From the NCBI GenBank assembly GCA_964639075.1, contig CAZXCB010000022.1, positions 1 through 22,495 on the forward strand: a DNA stretch of 22,495 nucleotides. The letters run 5' to 3'. A program made the position numbers and the translations under genes. The notes below the pieces were generated by a model, which saw nothing but the letters and a program-made list of their open reading frames with translations, made no database searches and had not been told where the DNA came from. Source of the DNA: JAENVU01 sp964639075 (GTDB lineage Bacteria; Actinomycetota; Acidimicrobiia; IMCC26256; JAENVU01). Every line of letters starts with the position of its first letter. Positions within the stretch are counted from its first letter, which is position 1. Below are positions 15,660 through 22,495 of this stretch, piece after piece.

Positions 15660-16610
15660 TCAGGAGGCGGGAGTCGTCGCGGCGTGCGCGCTCACACGGA
15701 GCGCGCGATAGAGGAGCTCGGGGTCACCGAGGCGACGGCGCAGCTCGCGTTCGAGCCCGCCCACGGGATACAGGTTCTGGGGAGCACGGGGGTCCTTGTG
15801 CGGCTCGCTCGCGTAGCGGGGGACGGTCGCCGTGACGATGCCGGCGAGCTCCCGGGCCCGGCCGGGCGCGAGGTCGGCAGAGCACTCGCAGCGCACCACC
15901 CCGGACCACGGAGCGTCCGAGCCACCGGGCAGCCGCAGGTACCACGAGTGCCGCGCGCCACGGCCACCGATGGTGAACAGCGGGGTCCGCGCGCCGGGAG
16001 GCAACGTGCCGACGAAGCGGTGGAGCTCCGGCGGCAGGTAGACGGTCGCGTGGGTCTTGATCACGCCCACCGCCTCGGCGATGTGCGTGCGGTTGGTGAC
16101 CGGACCGTCGAGCAGCACGATCGCGTCGTCGGGCGCGTCCCGCCGCGCGACCTCGGCCATCTCCACCTCCCGCCGGCCCATCTGGTCCTGGATGGCGAGC
16201 CACAACCCCTCCGGCGTCGAGTCACCTGCCGCGTACGGCAGGTACACGACGTTCTCGAACCGCGTCGCGATCGGTCGGATCGCACGCGACGCGCTGAACA
16301 GGCCGCGCGCGACCGTCGTCGCCACGATCTCGGCGCGCTCGCCGGCGCGCACGACCCCGGCGGCGTAGCTCGCGCACACACCCGCCTCGACGCCGCCGGC
16401 GTCGTCCTCGACCCAGACGCGCGCGCCGATCCGGCGGACGCCGTCGACGAACAGCGCCGTCGGGGCGCGCGCTCCCGGCGGCGCGCCGATCGGTGCCCAG
16501 CGGTCGGTGGGCACCTCGATCTCGGTGTTCACCACGACTTCGCTGGGTTCGAGCTGCGTCTCCACCGACGCCCCGTAACCGGGGTCCCACGGGTCGACCG
16601 AGAACTTCAC
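15660..16610 (-). CDS. nurA: NurA-like DNA repair nuclease
   Basis: The 316-residue protein matches the NurA pattern in outline. A first acidic motif is ALFVDGVRRIGARVW (D56), then DDAIVLLDGPVTN with a second aspartate (D168), then HIAEAVGVIKTHA with the conserved GxxK region (K185). Next come HSWYLRLPGG and VVRCECSADL, and the usual C-terminal APQNLYPVGGLERELRRRLGD segment. NurA is a single-strand endonuclease and 5'-3' exonuclease that works with the HerA translocase at DNA ends. GTG at 16610 overlaps the sbcC stop (GTGA). It is the last gene of the herA-sbcD-sbcC-nurA operon, and this context supports the call strongly. The first motif reads DGV where DGS is more usual. Confidence 0.82.
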   Translation of the reverse strand: MKFSVDPWDPGYGASVETQLEPSEVVVNTEIEVPTDRWAPIGAPPGARAPTALFVDGVRRIGARVWVEDDAGGVEAGVCASYAAGVVRAGERAEIVATTVARGLFSASRAIRPIATRFENVVYLPYAAGDSTPEGLWLAIQDQMGRREVEMAEVARRDAPDDAIVLLDGPVTNRTHIAEAVGVIKTHATVYLPPELHRFVGTLPPGARTPLFTIGGRGARHSWYLRLPGGSDAPWSGVVRCECSADLAPGRARELAGIVTATVPRYASEPHKDPRAPQNLYPVGGLERELRRRLGDPELLYRALRVSAHAATTPAS

Positions 16611-18970
16611 GAGTCCACCCGCTCGACGCGCGACGACTGCCCGTGGCGGCTCACCCGGAACTGGACGGGCATACGCGCCGCGAGCTCGGGGACGTGCGTG
16701 ACGATCCCGACCATGCGGTCGGACGCGCCGAGGTTCTCGATCGTCGCCGCGACCGTCTCGAGCGTCTCGGCGTCGAGCGTGCCGAAGCCCTCGTCCAGGA
16801 AGATCGACTCGAGGCGGGACGCGCCGTCGGCCGCGAGGTCGGCGAGCTGGTCGGAGAGCGCCAGCGCGAGCGCGAGCGACGCCTGGAACGTCTCACCGCC
16901 GGACAGCGTGCGCACCGAACGGCGCTCGTCGCCCTGGCCGTGGTCGACGACGAGCAGATCGCGGCCCGACTCGTCGACCGCGAACGAGTAGCGCCCGTCC
17001 GAGAGGTCGTGGAAGCGCTCGGACCCGCCCGCGACGAGACGGGCCAGCGCCTCGCTCACCAGCCAGCGCTCGAAGTGGCTCGCATCGAGCAGCCGGGCGA
17101 GCTCTCCCGCGACCTCGCCCTCACCCGCCCGGCGCGCGATCGCCGCCGCGAGCCCGGCGCGCTCCTCGATCTCCGCGTCGAGCCGCTTGACCTGCTCCCG
17201 GGCGGCGCCTTCCTCGTGCCCGGCGGCGGCGACGAGGTCGTCGAGCTCCGCATCGGGGCCGACGACGAGCTCGAGCGCCACCGCTGCGGCGGCGATCGTG
17301 CCGAGCCGCTCGGCCAGCTGCTCGCCCGCGGTCGTCGCCCGAGTCGCCGCCGCGGTCGCGGTTGCCTCGTGATCCGGTGCGGTCGCCGCCGCCCATGTCA
17401 CCAACGCGTCCCAGTCCCCGGCGAGGTCGTCGCGCTCGGCCGGCGGCGTGAGTCCGAGCGCGGCCAGCGCGTCGCGAGCGCCGCGATACGCCTCCCTCGC
17501 TCCCCGCTCGCCCGCCGACGCGGCCTCGACGGCCTGTGCCGCCGTCCGCATCGCGTCCCGCGCCACCCGCTCGTCCGCCCGCGCCGCCTTCTCCCGCGCC
17601 ACGAGCACCTCCATCGCGTCGAGCAGCTCGGCGACCCGCGCCGGAGCGGGCGCGTCCGCGAGCAACGCGTCGATACGCGCGAGCTCGGAATCGCGCTCCT
17701 CGACGCGCGCCACCGCCTTCGCACAATCGGCCTCCGCCGCCTCCGCAGTGCGACGCGCCAGCGCGGTGGCATCGCGCGCACCCATCCACGCCTCGGGCGC
17801 TTCACCGGCTGGGACCGCGGCCACGACCTGCTCGCAGACCGGGCACGGTGCCCCCGCCGCCAGATGCCCGCGCACGACGAACACCGCGCTCGCGGTCCGG
17901 AGCTCCTCGAGGTGCTGTTCGGCCCGAGTCGCGGCTTCCCGCGCCCGCTCCGCCGCGGTCGCGGCCCGGGCCGCTGCCGACCGCACCTCGACGACCTCGG
18001 CGGCGACCACCGCCCGGCGCTCGTGGGTCTCCCGCGCCCGCGCGAGCGCGTCCCGGTCGCCCGCCGCCGCCAGCGCCGCCGCGGCCGCGTCACCTGCCGC
18101 GCTCGCGGCGTCGTACGCGGCGGTCGCGTCGTCGAGCCGGATCTGATTCCTCGTGACGGTGGCCGCGAGCTCGGCCACGCCGTCCGGGACCACCACCGAG
18201 CCGAGCCGGACCACTCGTTCCCGGGCGCGCCGCGCCTGCTCGTCCGCCTCGCGGGCCACGGTCGCGAACGCGTCGATCTCCGCGCGCGCCGCCTGCCACT
18301 CGGTCCGAGCCGTCGCGCAGGCGCCGGCCCGATCCTCGAGCTGCCGTCGGGCTTCGGGCGTCGCCGACGCGAGCTCGTCGAGGCGCTCGCGGTCGCGCGC
18401 CAGCGCGGTCCTGGTCTCGGCCGCGATCGCCCGGGCGCGCTGCATCATCCGCTCGTACACGTCGAGCCCGAGGAGCTGGACGAGCAGGTCCTGGCGCACT
18501 GCCGGCTTGTCGTGCAGGAACCTCGCGAAGTCGCCCTGAGGCAGCACGACCGCCCGGGTGAACTGATCGAAGTCCAGCCCGAGCAGCTCGGGCACCTTCG
18601 CGTCCATCTCGCGTGCGGTGCCGGCCTGCACCTCACCGCCGAGGACCTCGAGCCGCGCGTCCCTCGTGGACGCCCTGCCCTTCGCGTCCCGCCGGACCAC
18701 GCGTGCGGCCACGTACCGGACACCCCCGAGATCGAACGTGAGCGACACCTTCGCCTCGTTTGCGAGCGCGTGGAGCGCGGGTCCCACCGCTCGCCGGTCG
18801 TCGTAGCGCGGGATCGAGCCGTAGAGCGCGAAGCAGATCGCGTCGACGACCGTCGACTTGCCCGCGCCGGTCGGACCGACGAGCGCGAACACGTCGACCC
18901 CGTCGAGGTCGATCGTCACCGGATCCGCGAACGTCCCGAAGCCGGCCATCTCGATGACGACCGGCCTCAC
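16607..18970 (-). CDS. sbcC: SbcC/Rad50-type SMC ATPase, exonuclease SbcCD large subunit
   Basis: The 787-residue protein has the full Rad50/SbcC architecture. The N-terminal half-ATPase has Walker A GPTGAGKST (32-40) and a Q-loop region VVLPQGDFARFL (141-152). A long Ala/Arg/Glu-rich coiled coil follows, with a zinc hook CPVC at 376-379 and a second coiled coil. The C-terminal half has the ABC signature LSGGETF (about 689) and Walker B IFLDEGFGTLD (about 723). With SbcD it forms the complex that opens and trims blocked or hairpin DNA ends. At 787 residues it is shorter than E. coli SbcC (1048), so the coils are shorter. GTG at 18970 overlaps the sbcD stop (GTGA), and its own stop overlaps nurA. 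All catalytic motifs appear intact. Confidence 0.96.
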   Translation of the reverse strand: MRPVVIEMAGFGTFADPVTIDLDGVDVFALVGPTGAGKSTVVDAICFALYGSIPRYDDRRAVGPALHALANEAKVSLTFDLGGVRYVAARVVRRDAKGRASTRDARLEVLGGEVQAGTAREMDAKVPELLGLDFDQFTRAVVLPQGDFARFLHDKPAVRQDLLVQLLGLDVYERMMQRARAIAAETRTALARDRERLDELASATPEARRQLEDRAGACATARTEWQAARAEIDAFATVAREADEQARRARERVVRLGSVVVPDGVAELAATVTRNQIRLDDATAAYDAASAAGDAAAAALAAAGDRDALARARETHERRAVVAAEVVEVRSAAARAATAAERAREAATRAEQHLEELRTASAVFVVRGHLAAGAPCPVCEQVVAAVPAGEAPEAWMGARDATALARRTAEAAEADCAKAVARVEERDSELARIDALLADAPAPARVAELLDAMEVLVAREKAARADERVARDAMRTAAQAVEAASAGERGAREAYRGARDALAALGLTPPAERDDLAGDWDALVTWAAATAPDHEATATAAATRATTAGEQLAERLGTIAAAAVALELVVGPDAELDDLVAAAGHEEGAAREQVKRLDAEIEERAGLAAAIARRAGEGEVAGELARLLDASHFERWLVSEALARLVAGGSERFHDLSDGRYSFAVDESGRDLLVVDHGQGDERRSVRTLSGGETFQASLALALALSDQLADLAADGASRLESIFLDEGFGTLDAETLETVAATIENLGASDRMVGIVTHVPELAARMPVQFRVSRHGQSSRVERVDS

Positions 18971-20115
18971 GCGTGGGTCTCCTCGTCGAGCAGCTCCGCG
19001 AACAGCGCGCCCAGCCGGGGGTCCTCGATGCCCTCCTCGGCCAGGAACTCGCCGAAGAGCTCCTGGGGACTGCGACCGTGGCGTGCCGTCGCGGGGTCGG
19101 TGGGCCGCGTACCGCCGATCACGCGCACCTCGACCACCCGCTCGCCGAGCCAGCCGCGGACGTCCTCGACGATCCCCGCGCGCGCGGCGTCGTCGACCCG
19201 GACCCGGATCCAGGCGTCCCCGTGGTCCGCGCCCTGCATCTGCTCGAGCTCCGCGAGTGTGGCCGTGATCGTCACGAGCTCGGCGCCCGCCGCGAGCGGC
19301 ACCTCTCGCACCTGCGCGGGGGTGGTCGCGGTCACGTCGACGACGAGCACGTGCTTGCCCGCGCCGGCCTCCCCGAAGTCCACCTGCACCGGCGAGCCCG
19401 AGTACCAGGCCGGCGCGCCGGTGGGCACGCGCTGGGCGAGGTGCAGATGTCCGAGCGCGGCGTAGCCGAGCGAGGCCGGGAATGCCGTGCCCGAGAGCCA
19501 GTACGGCTCGAACGCGGTCTGTGCGGCACGTTCGCCACCACCGGTCAGCCCGCCGCGCACCATGCAGTGTGCGACGAGAAGGTTCACCGCACCCGGGTCG
19601 GGATCGGCGCACAGCGCAGCCACGATCCCCGCGAGGCGGTCCGCGTACTCCCCCGCCGCGGCCGCAGCGTCGAGCTCCATCAGGTCGGCCGCTCGCACCG
19701 AGTAGCGCGGGGAGCCGAACGGCAGCAGCGCGCTCCGCGCCCGCTCGCCCGTGGAGGTCTCGATCGTGACCACGCCGCCGGCGTCGGGTCGCGCGACCCG
19801 CCCCCGCACCACGATGCCGAGCTGCTCGGCCATCGGCCGCAACGCCTCGAAGCGTGCCGGGTTGTCGTGGTTGCCTGCGATGACGACCACCGGTGCGACC
19901 GCCCGCAGCCCGAGCAACGCCTCGATGACGATCATCTCGGCCTCGGCCGACGGCGCGGCCGACTCGTACAGATCTCCCGCGACGACCACGAGCTCCGCGC
20001 CCTCGCGCCCCGCGACCTCGACGATCTCGGCCAGCACCGCGCGGTGCTCGGCCAGTCGCGACTCGCCGCGGATGGTCTTGCCCACGTGCCAGTCCGACGT
20101 GTGCAGAATCCTCAC
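18967..20115 (-). CDS. sbcD: SbcD/Mre11-type exonuclease subunit
   Basis: The 382-residue metallophosphoesterase has all the Mre11 nuclease motifs. They are HTSDWHVGK (D8, H10), VVAGDLYES (D48), IAGNHDNPARFE (N82, H83), LVAHCMVRGG (H183) and YAALGHLHLAQ (H223, H225). These bind two metal ions for 3'-5' exonuclease and endonuclease action on DNA ends. A capping region of about 100 residues follows the catalytic domain, and the C-terminal helix (LGALFAELLDEE) probably binds the SbcC coiled-coil base. GTG at 20115 overlaps the herA stop (GTGA). The HTSDWH context leaves little doubt about this start. It is the second gene of the four-gene operon. Confidence 0.96.
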   Translation of the reverse strand: MRILHTSDWHVGKTIRGESRLAEHRAVLAEIVEVAGREGAELVVVAGDLYESAAPSAEAEMIVIEALLGLRAVAPVVVIAGNHDNPARFEALRPMAEQLGIVVRGRVARPDAGGVVTIETSTGERARSALLPFGSPRYSVRAADLMELDAAAAAGEYADRLAGIVAALCADPDPGAVNLLVAHCMVRGGLTGGGERAAQTAFEPYWLSGTAFPASLGYAALGHLHLAQRVPTGAPAWYSGSPVQVDFGEAGAGKHVLVVDVTATTPAQVREVPLAAGAELVTITATLAELEQMQGADHGDAWIRVRVDDAARAGIVEDVRGWLGERVVEVRVIGGTRPTDPATARHGRSPQELFGEFLAEEGIEDPRLGALFAELLDEETHA

Positions 20116-21809
20116 GGCATGCCCGCGAAGGGGTCGGCGTCGTCACCCCCGGGGGCGACGCGCTCCTCGGGCCGGGTGGCCCAGGCCGGGAACGGGAACT
20201 CGACGACCAACGGGACCGGGAGCTGGGGTTGGGACACGAACATCGTCCCGGGCTTGGCGATCCGGGCCCGCTCCCGGTGCGCGCCGGGCAGGAACCCGTA
20301 CTCGGGCCGGGAGGCCTCCGCCGGGTCGAGCCGGCCCGCGACGCGCAACGACGAGTTCGCGATCACACGCCGCTCCACCTCGCTCGCGGTCTGCTGCGCG
20401 CCGACGAGGATCATCCCGAGGCTCCGCCCGCGTTCGGCGACGTCGAGCAGGATCTCCTTGATCGGGCTCGTGCCCTCGCGCGGGGCGTACTTGTTCAGCT
20501 CGTCGAGCACGAGGAAGAGCAACGGGGTGCGCGTCCCCGTCTCCTCCTTGGCCTCGAACGCGCGCTTGACGGTGACCCCCACCACGAACCGCTGCGCTCG
20601 GTCCGCGAGGTTGTGGATGTCGACGACGGTGACCTGTGCCCCGGTCGCGGTGTCGATCGTGCGGTCGTCACGTCGCGCGACGTCCGCACGGATCAGCGGC
20701 ATGAGCGCGCGTTGGGACGACAGGAGCCGCCGGATGAACGCGTTGATCGTGCCGGAGCCGATGGCCCGCCCGGCCCAGTCCTGCGCGGTCGCATCGTCGT
20801 TCAGCCGCTCGACGATCAGCTCCACGAGGTCGTGGTATGTACGCAGGGTGACGCCGTCGATGCGCCACGCGCCGTCGTCGCCGGCCGGCTCTCCGTCGGC
20901 GAGGCGCCGCATCACCTGGTGGATCACCATCGTGTACTGCTGGCGCTCGTCCTCGGCGTCGGCGAACACGAACGGCAGCAGCTCGCCCCGTACGAAGTCC
21001 TCGATCGTCCAGAAGTAGGAGGACACGCCGCGCGACCGGGTCGCGGTGTCGGGTCCCGCGTTCGGGTCTCCGCGCCGGGGCGGCGCCTTCACCGCGACGC
21101 TGCCGAACGGACCGGCCGGGAGACCGAGCGTCCGGTAGCGGGACTCCTGCTCGGCGTCGAGGCGCGCGTTCGCGTGGTCCAGGAACAGCAGGTCCTCGCC
21201 CTTCACGTTGAAGACGAGTGCCTTCGTGTTCACCGCCTCGGCGCGCAGCGCGCCCGAATGGAACAAGGAGTAGAGGAGGAACGTCGCGTAGGTCGTCTTG
21301 GTGGCGACCCCCGACACGCCACTGATGTTCACGTGCGCACCCCGGGTGCCGTCGATGAAGTCGACGTTGGCGTAGAGGGGCCCGCCGTCGCGACCGAGCC
21401 CGATCGGGATCTTGTGCTCCATCGCGTCGAACATCAGCGCGTGGTCGCGCTCGGTACCGACCGCCCGGCGCACCGCGGCACCCGGGCGGGGTGGGACGAA
21501 CGTCTCCGGCTCGACGCGTGTCGTGCTCACCTCCGCGGCCTCGACGGTCTCCGCGGGCAGCACGCCATCCGCGACGAGGAACACGTCCGAGTCGAAGCGC
21601 GCTCCCTCCTGGCGCGCCCGGACCTGGGTGACGACCCCGGACAGGTGCACCGCGCCTTCGTCGCGCGGCAGGTCCCGCTCGGTCACGACGACGTCGTCGA
21701 GCTGGAGGTACTGGTCCGGCGCGAGCGCGACCCAGAACGACAGCGGTGTGCTGTCCTCGGTTCCGATCACGCGCCCCACCGGGGCGACCTCCGCATCGCG
21801 CTCCGCCAC
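20112..21809 (-). CDS. herA: HerA-like hexameric DNA translocase ATPase with variant P-loop
   Basis: The 565-residue protein starts with a HAS-barrel-like region (residues 10-115: GRVIGTEDSTPLSFWVALAP, LSGVVTQVRAR). The RecA-like HerA/FtsK ATPase core follows, with a P-loop in HVNISGVSGVATKTTYATF (G164, K171, T172), Walker B LLFLVLDELNKYAP (D436, E437) and ILVGAQQTASEVERRVIANS as the sensor/arginine region. The glycine usually preceding the P-loop lysine is threonine here, but K and T are kept. HerA rings drive DNA into the NurA nuclease during end resection, and nurA lies three genes downstream. The frame is open far upstream, but GTG at 21809 follows TACGGT by 6 bases and starts the barrel domain. 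It ends in a GTGA overlap with sbcD and is divergent from an SDR gene. Confidence 0.88.
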   Translation of the reverse strand: MAERDAEVAPVGRVIGTEDSTPLSFWVALAPDQYLQLDDVVVTERDLPRDEGAVHLSGVVTQVRARQEGARFDSDVFLVADGVLPAETVEAAEVSTTRVEPETFVPPRPGAAVRRAVGTERDHALMFDAMEHKIPIGLGRDGGPLYANVDFIDGTRGAHVNISGVSGVATKTTYATFLLYSLFHSGALRAEAVNTKALVFNVKGEDLLFLDHANARLDAEQESRYRTLGLPAGPFGSVAVKAPPRRGDPNAGPDTATRSRGVSSYFWTIEDFVRGELLPFVFADAEDERQQYTMVIHQVMRRLADGEPAGDDGAWRIDGVTLRTYHDLVELIVERLNDDATAQDWAGRAIGSGTINAFIRRLLSSQRALMPLIRADVARRDDRTIDTATGAQVTVVDIHNLADRAQRFVVGVTVKRAFEAKEETGTRTPLLFLVLDELNKYAPREGTSPIKEILLDVAERGRSLGMILVGAQQTASEVERRVIANSSLRVAGRLDPAEASRPEYGFLPGAHRERARIAKPGTMFVSQPQLPVPLVVEFPFPAWATRPEERVAPGGDDADPFAGMP

Positions 21810-21815
21810 CTGCGG

Positions 21816-21821
21816 ACCGTA
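21816..21821 (-). promoter_or_regulatory. Putative -10 hexamer TACGGT for the herA-sbcD-sbcC-nurA operon
   Basis: On the minus strand TACGGT is followed by 6 bases and then the GTG start at 21809, so a leaderless transcript is likely. With only GTGA overlaps downstream, it may drive all four genes. No clear -35 box was recognised. Confidence 0.48.
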
Positions 21822-21932
21822 TCCGCCCGACCCTCGGCGGCGACGGTTCCCGGCGCGGCGGGAGGCGGGTCGACGACCCCCGGGAGCGGCGCGGGCTACC
21901 GTCCCCGCCCGCCACGCGAAACGGAGGCACGG

Positions 21933-22495
21933 GTGCTCGAACGATTCCGACTCGACGGCAAGGCCGCGATCGTCACCGGCGCGGGCCGGGGCATCGGCGC
22001 GGCGACGGCACGGGTGCTCGCCGAGGCCGGCGCCGACGTCCTGCTCGCCTCCCGGACCGCGGAGCAGCTGGAGATCGTCGCGGCCGACGTCCGGGCACTG
22101 GGCCGGCAGGCGCTCGTCGTGCCCACCGACGTCAACGTGAACGAGAACATCGAAGCGCTCGTGCCGGCCGCGCTCGAGGAGTTCGGCCGCCTCGACGTCG
22201 TCGTGAACAACGCGGGGGGCACACCGCCGCGGCCGTTCCTCGACACCAGCCCCGGCTACTTCGAGCGCGCGTTCCACTTCAACACCACCACCGCGTTCGT
22301 GCTCTCCAAGGCGGCCGTCCCCGTGATGCTCGAACAGGGCGAAGGTGCGATCGTCAACATCTCCTCCGCGATCGGCCGCCTGCGCGACCGCGGCTTCAGC
22401 GCGTACGGCACCGCCAAGGCCGCGCTCTCGCACCTCACCCGCCTGATGGCCGCCGACCTCGCACCCAAGATCCGCGTCAACGCCATCGCCGTCGG
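21933..22495 (+). CDS. Short-chain dehydrogenase/reductase (SDR), partial at right edge
   Basis: The frame is open from GTG at 21933 to the edge, giving 187 visible residues, so the last 60-70 residues of a classical SDR are missing. It has the cofactor-binding TGAGRGIG (15-22), VPTDVN (63-68), VVNNAGG (90-96), the structural asparagine N117 in HFNTTT, the catalytic serine region VNISSAIG (141-148), and YGTAK with Y158 and K162. A start at 21933 is supported by ggagg 5 bases upstream. TACCGT at 21897-21902 could be a -10 box for a short leader. The protein is an NAD(P)-dependent alcohol/ketone oxidoreductase of unknown substrate; 3-oxoacyl reductase-like and hydroxysteroid-dehydrogenase-like roles are both possible. 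It is divergent from herA and probably unrelated to DNA repair. Confidence 0.93.
   Translation, partial: MLERFRLDGKAAIVTGAGRGIGAATARVLAEAGADVLLASRTAEQLEIVAADVRALGRQALVVPTDVNVNENIEALVPAALEEFGRLDVVVNNAGGTPPRPFLDTSPGYFERAFHFNTTTAFVLSKAAVPVMLEQGEGAIVNISSAIGRLRDRGFSAYGTAKAALSHLTRLMAADLAPKIRVNAIAV

Noticed and set aside
16493..19465. Long plus-strand open frame (about 990 codons) opposite sbcC and sbcD
   Set aside because: SbcC and SbcD on the minus strand have complete catalytic motifs. The plus frame shows only low-complexity RRG/ERV-type sequence.
15660..21809. The herA-sbcD-sbcC-nurA block as an anti-phage defence island
   Set aside because: No toxin, SIR2, methylase or mobile-element gene is adjacent, and the gene set and tight overlaps fit a housekeeping repair operon better.
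21810..22433. N-terminal extension of HerA across the SDR gene
   Set aside because: The opposite strand carries a clear SDR with TGAGRGIG and YxxxK motifs. A start at 21809 has a promoter-like box and begins the expected domain.

Overview
The window is a high-GC, gene-dense bacterial fragment with very short intergenic spaces, frequent GTG starts and stop/start overlaps. Several starts sit 6-7 bases after a TAnnnT hexamer, as in leaderless actinobacterial transcripts. Gene content and style point to Actinomycetota, and I infer the class Acidimicrobiia or a relative from general resemblance only. Runs of N at 737-746, 7134-7233 and 10395-10404 show a draft, probably metagenomic, scaffold. No rRNA, tRNA, CRISPR array, transposase or phage gene was seen.

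Layout. 1-643 (minus): a membrane-anchored thioredoxin-fold protein running off the left edge. 747-3164 (minus): a two-gene transsulfuration operon, cystathionine beta-synthase followed by a cystathionine gamma-synthase/lyase whose 3' end is lost in a gap. 3219-4972 (plus): a lipoprotein, a glyoxalase-like protein and an SRPBCC protein. 4978-8549 (minus): a xylose cluster, xylA, then an 87-bp tandem repeat with an assembly gap, then a methyltransferase, then xylB. 8634-12145 (plus): a beta-lactamase-fold serine hydrolase and two adjacent family III CoA-transferases. 12147-12935 (minus): a membrane GAF-domain protein. 13047-15610 (plus): a double-GNAT acetyltransferase overlapping a GH20 glycosidase. 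15660-21809 (minus): a four-gene DNA-end-processing operon. 21933-22495 (plus): an SDR oxidoreductase running off the right edge.

The most notable unit is the minus-strand operon herA - sbcD(mre11) - sbcC(rad50) - nurA. This is the set and order known from thermophilic archaea, where HerA/NurA and Mre11/Rad50 act together in resecting double-strand breaks. All three junctions here are 4-base GTGA overlaps, and one leaderless-type promoter precedes herA. The herA P-loop departs from the canonical Walker A pattern.

Secondary points of interest are the 87-bp (29-codon) tandem repeat between xylA and the methyltransferase, an apparent in-frame shortening of xylulokinase just before its catalytic aspartate, the paired CoA-transferases, and a glycosidase without a signal peptide coupled to an acetyltransferase.
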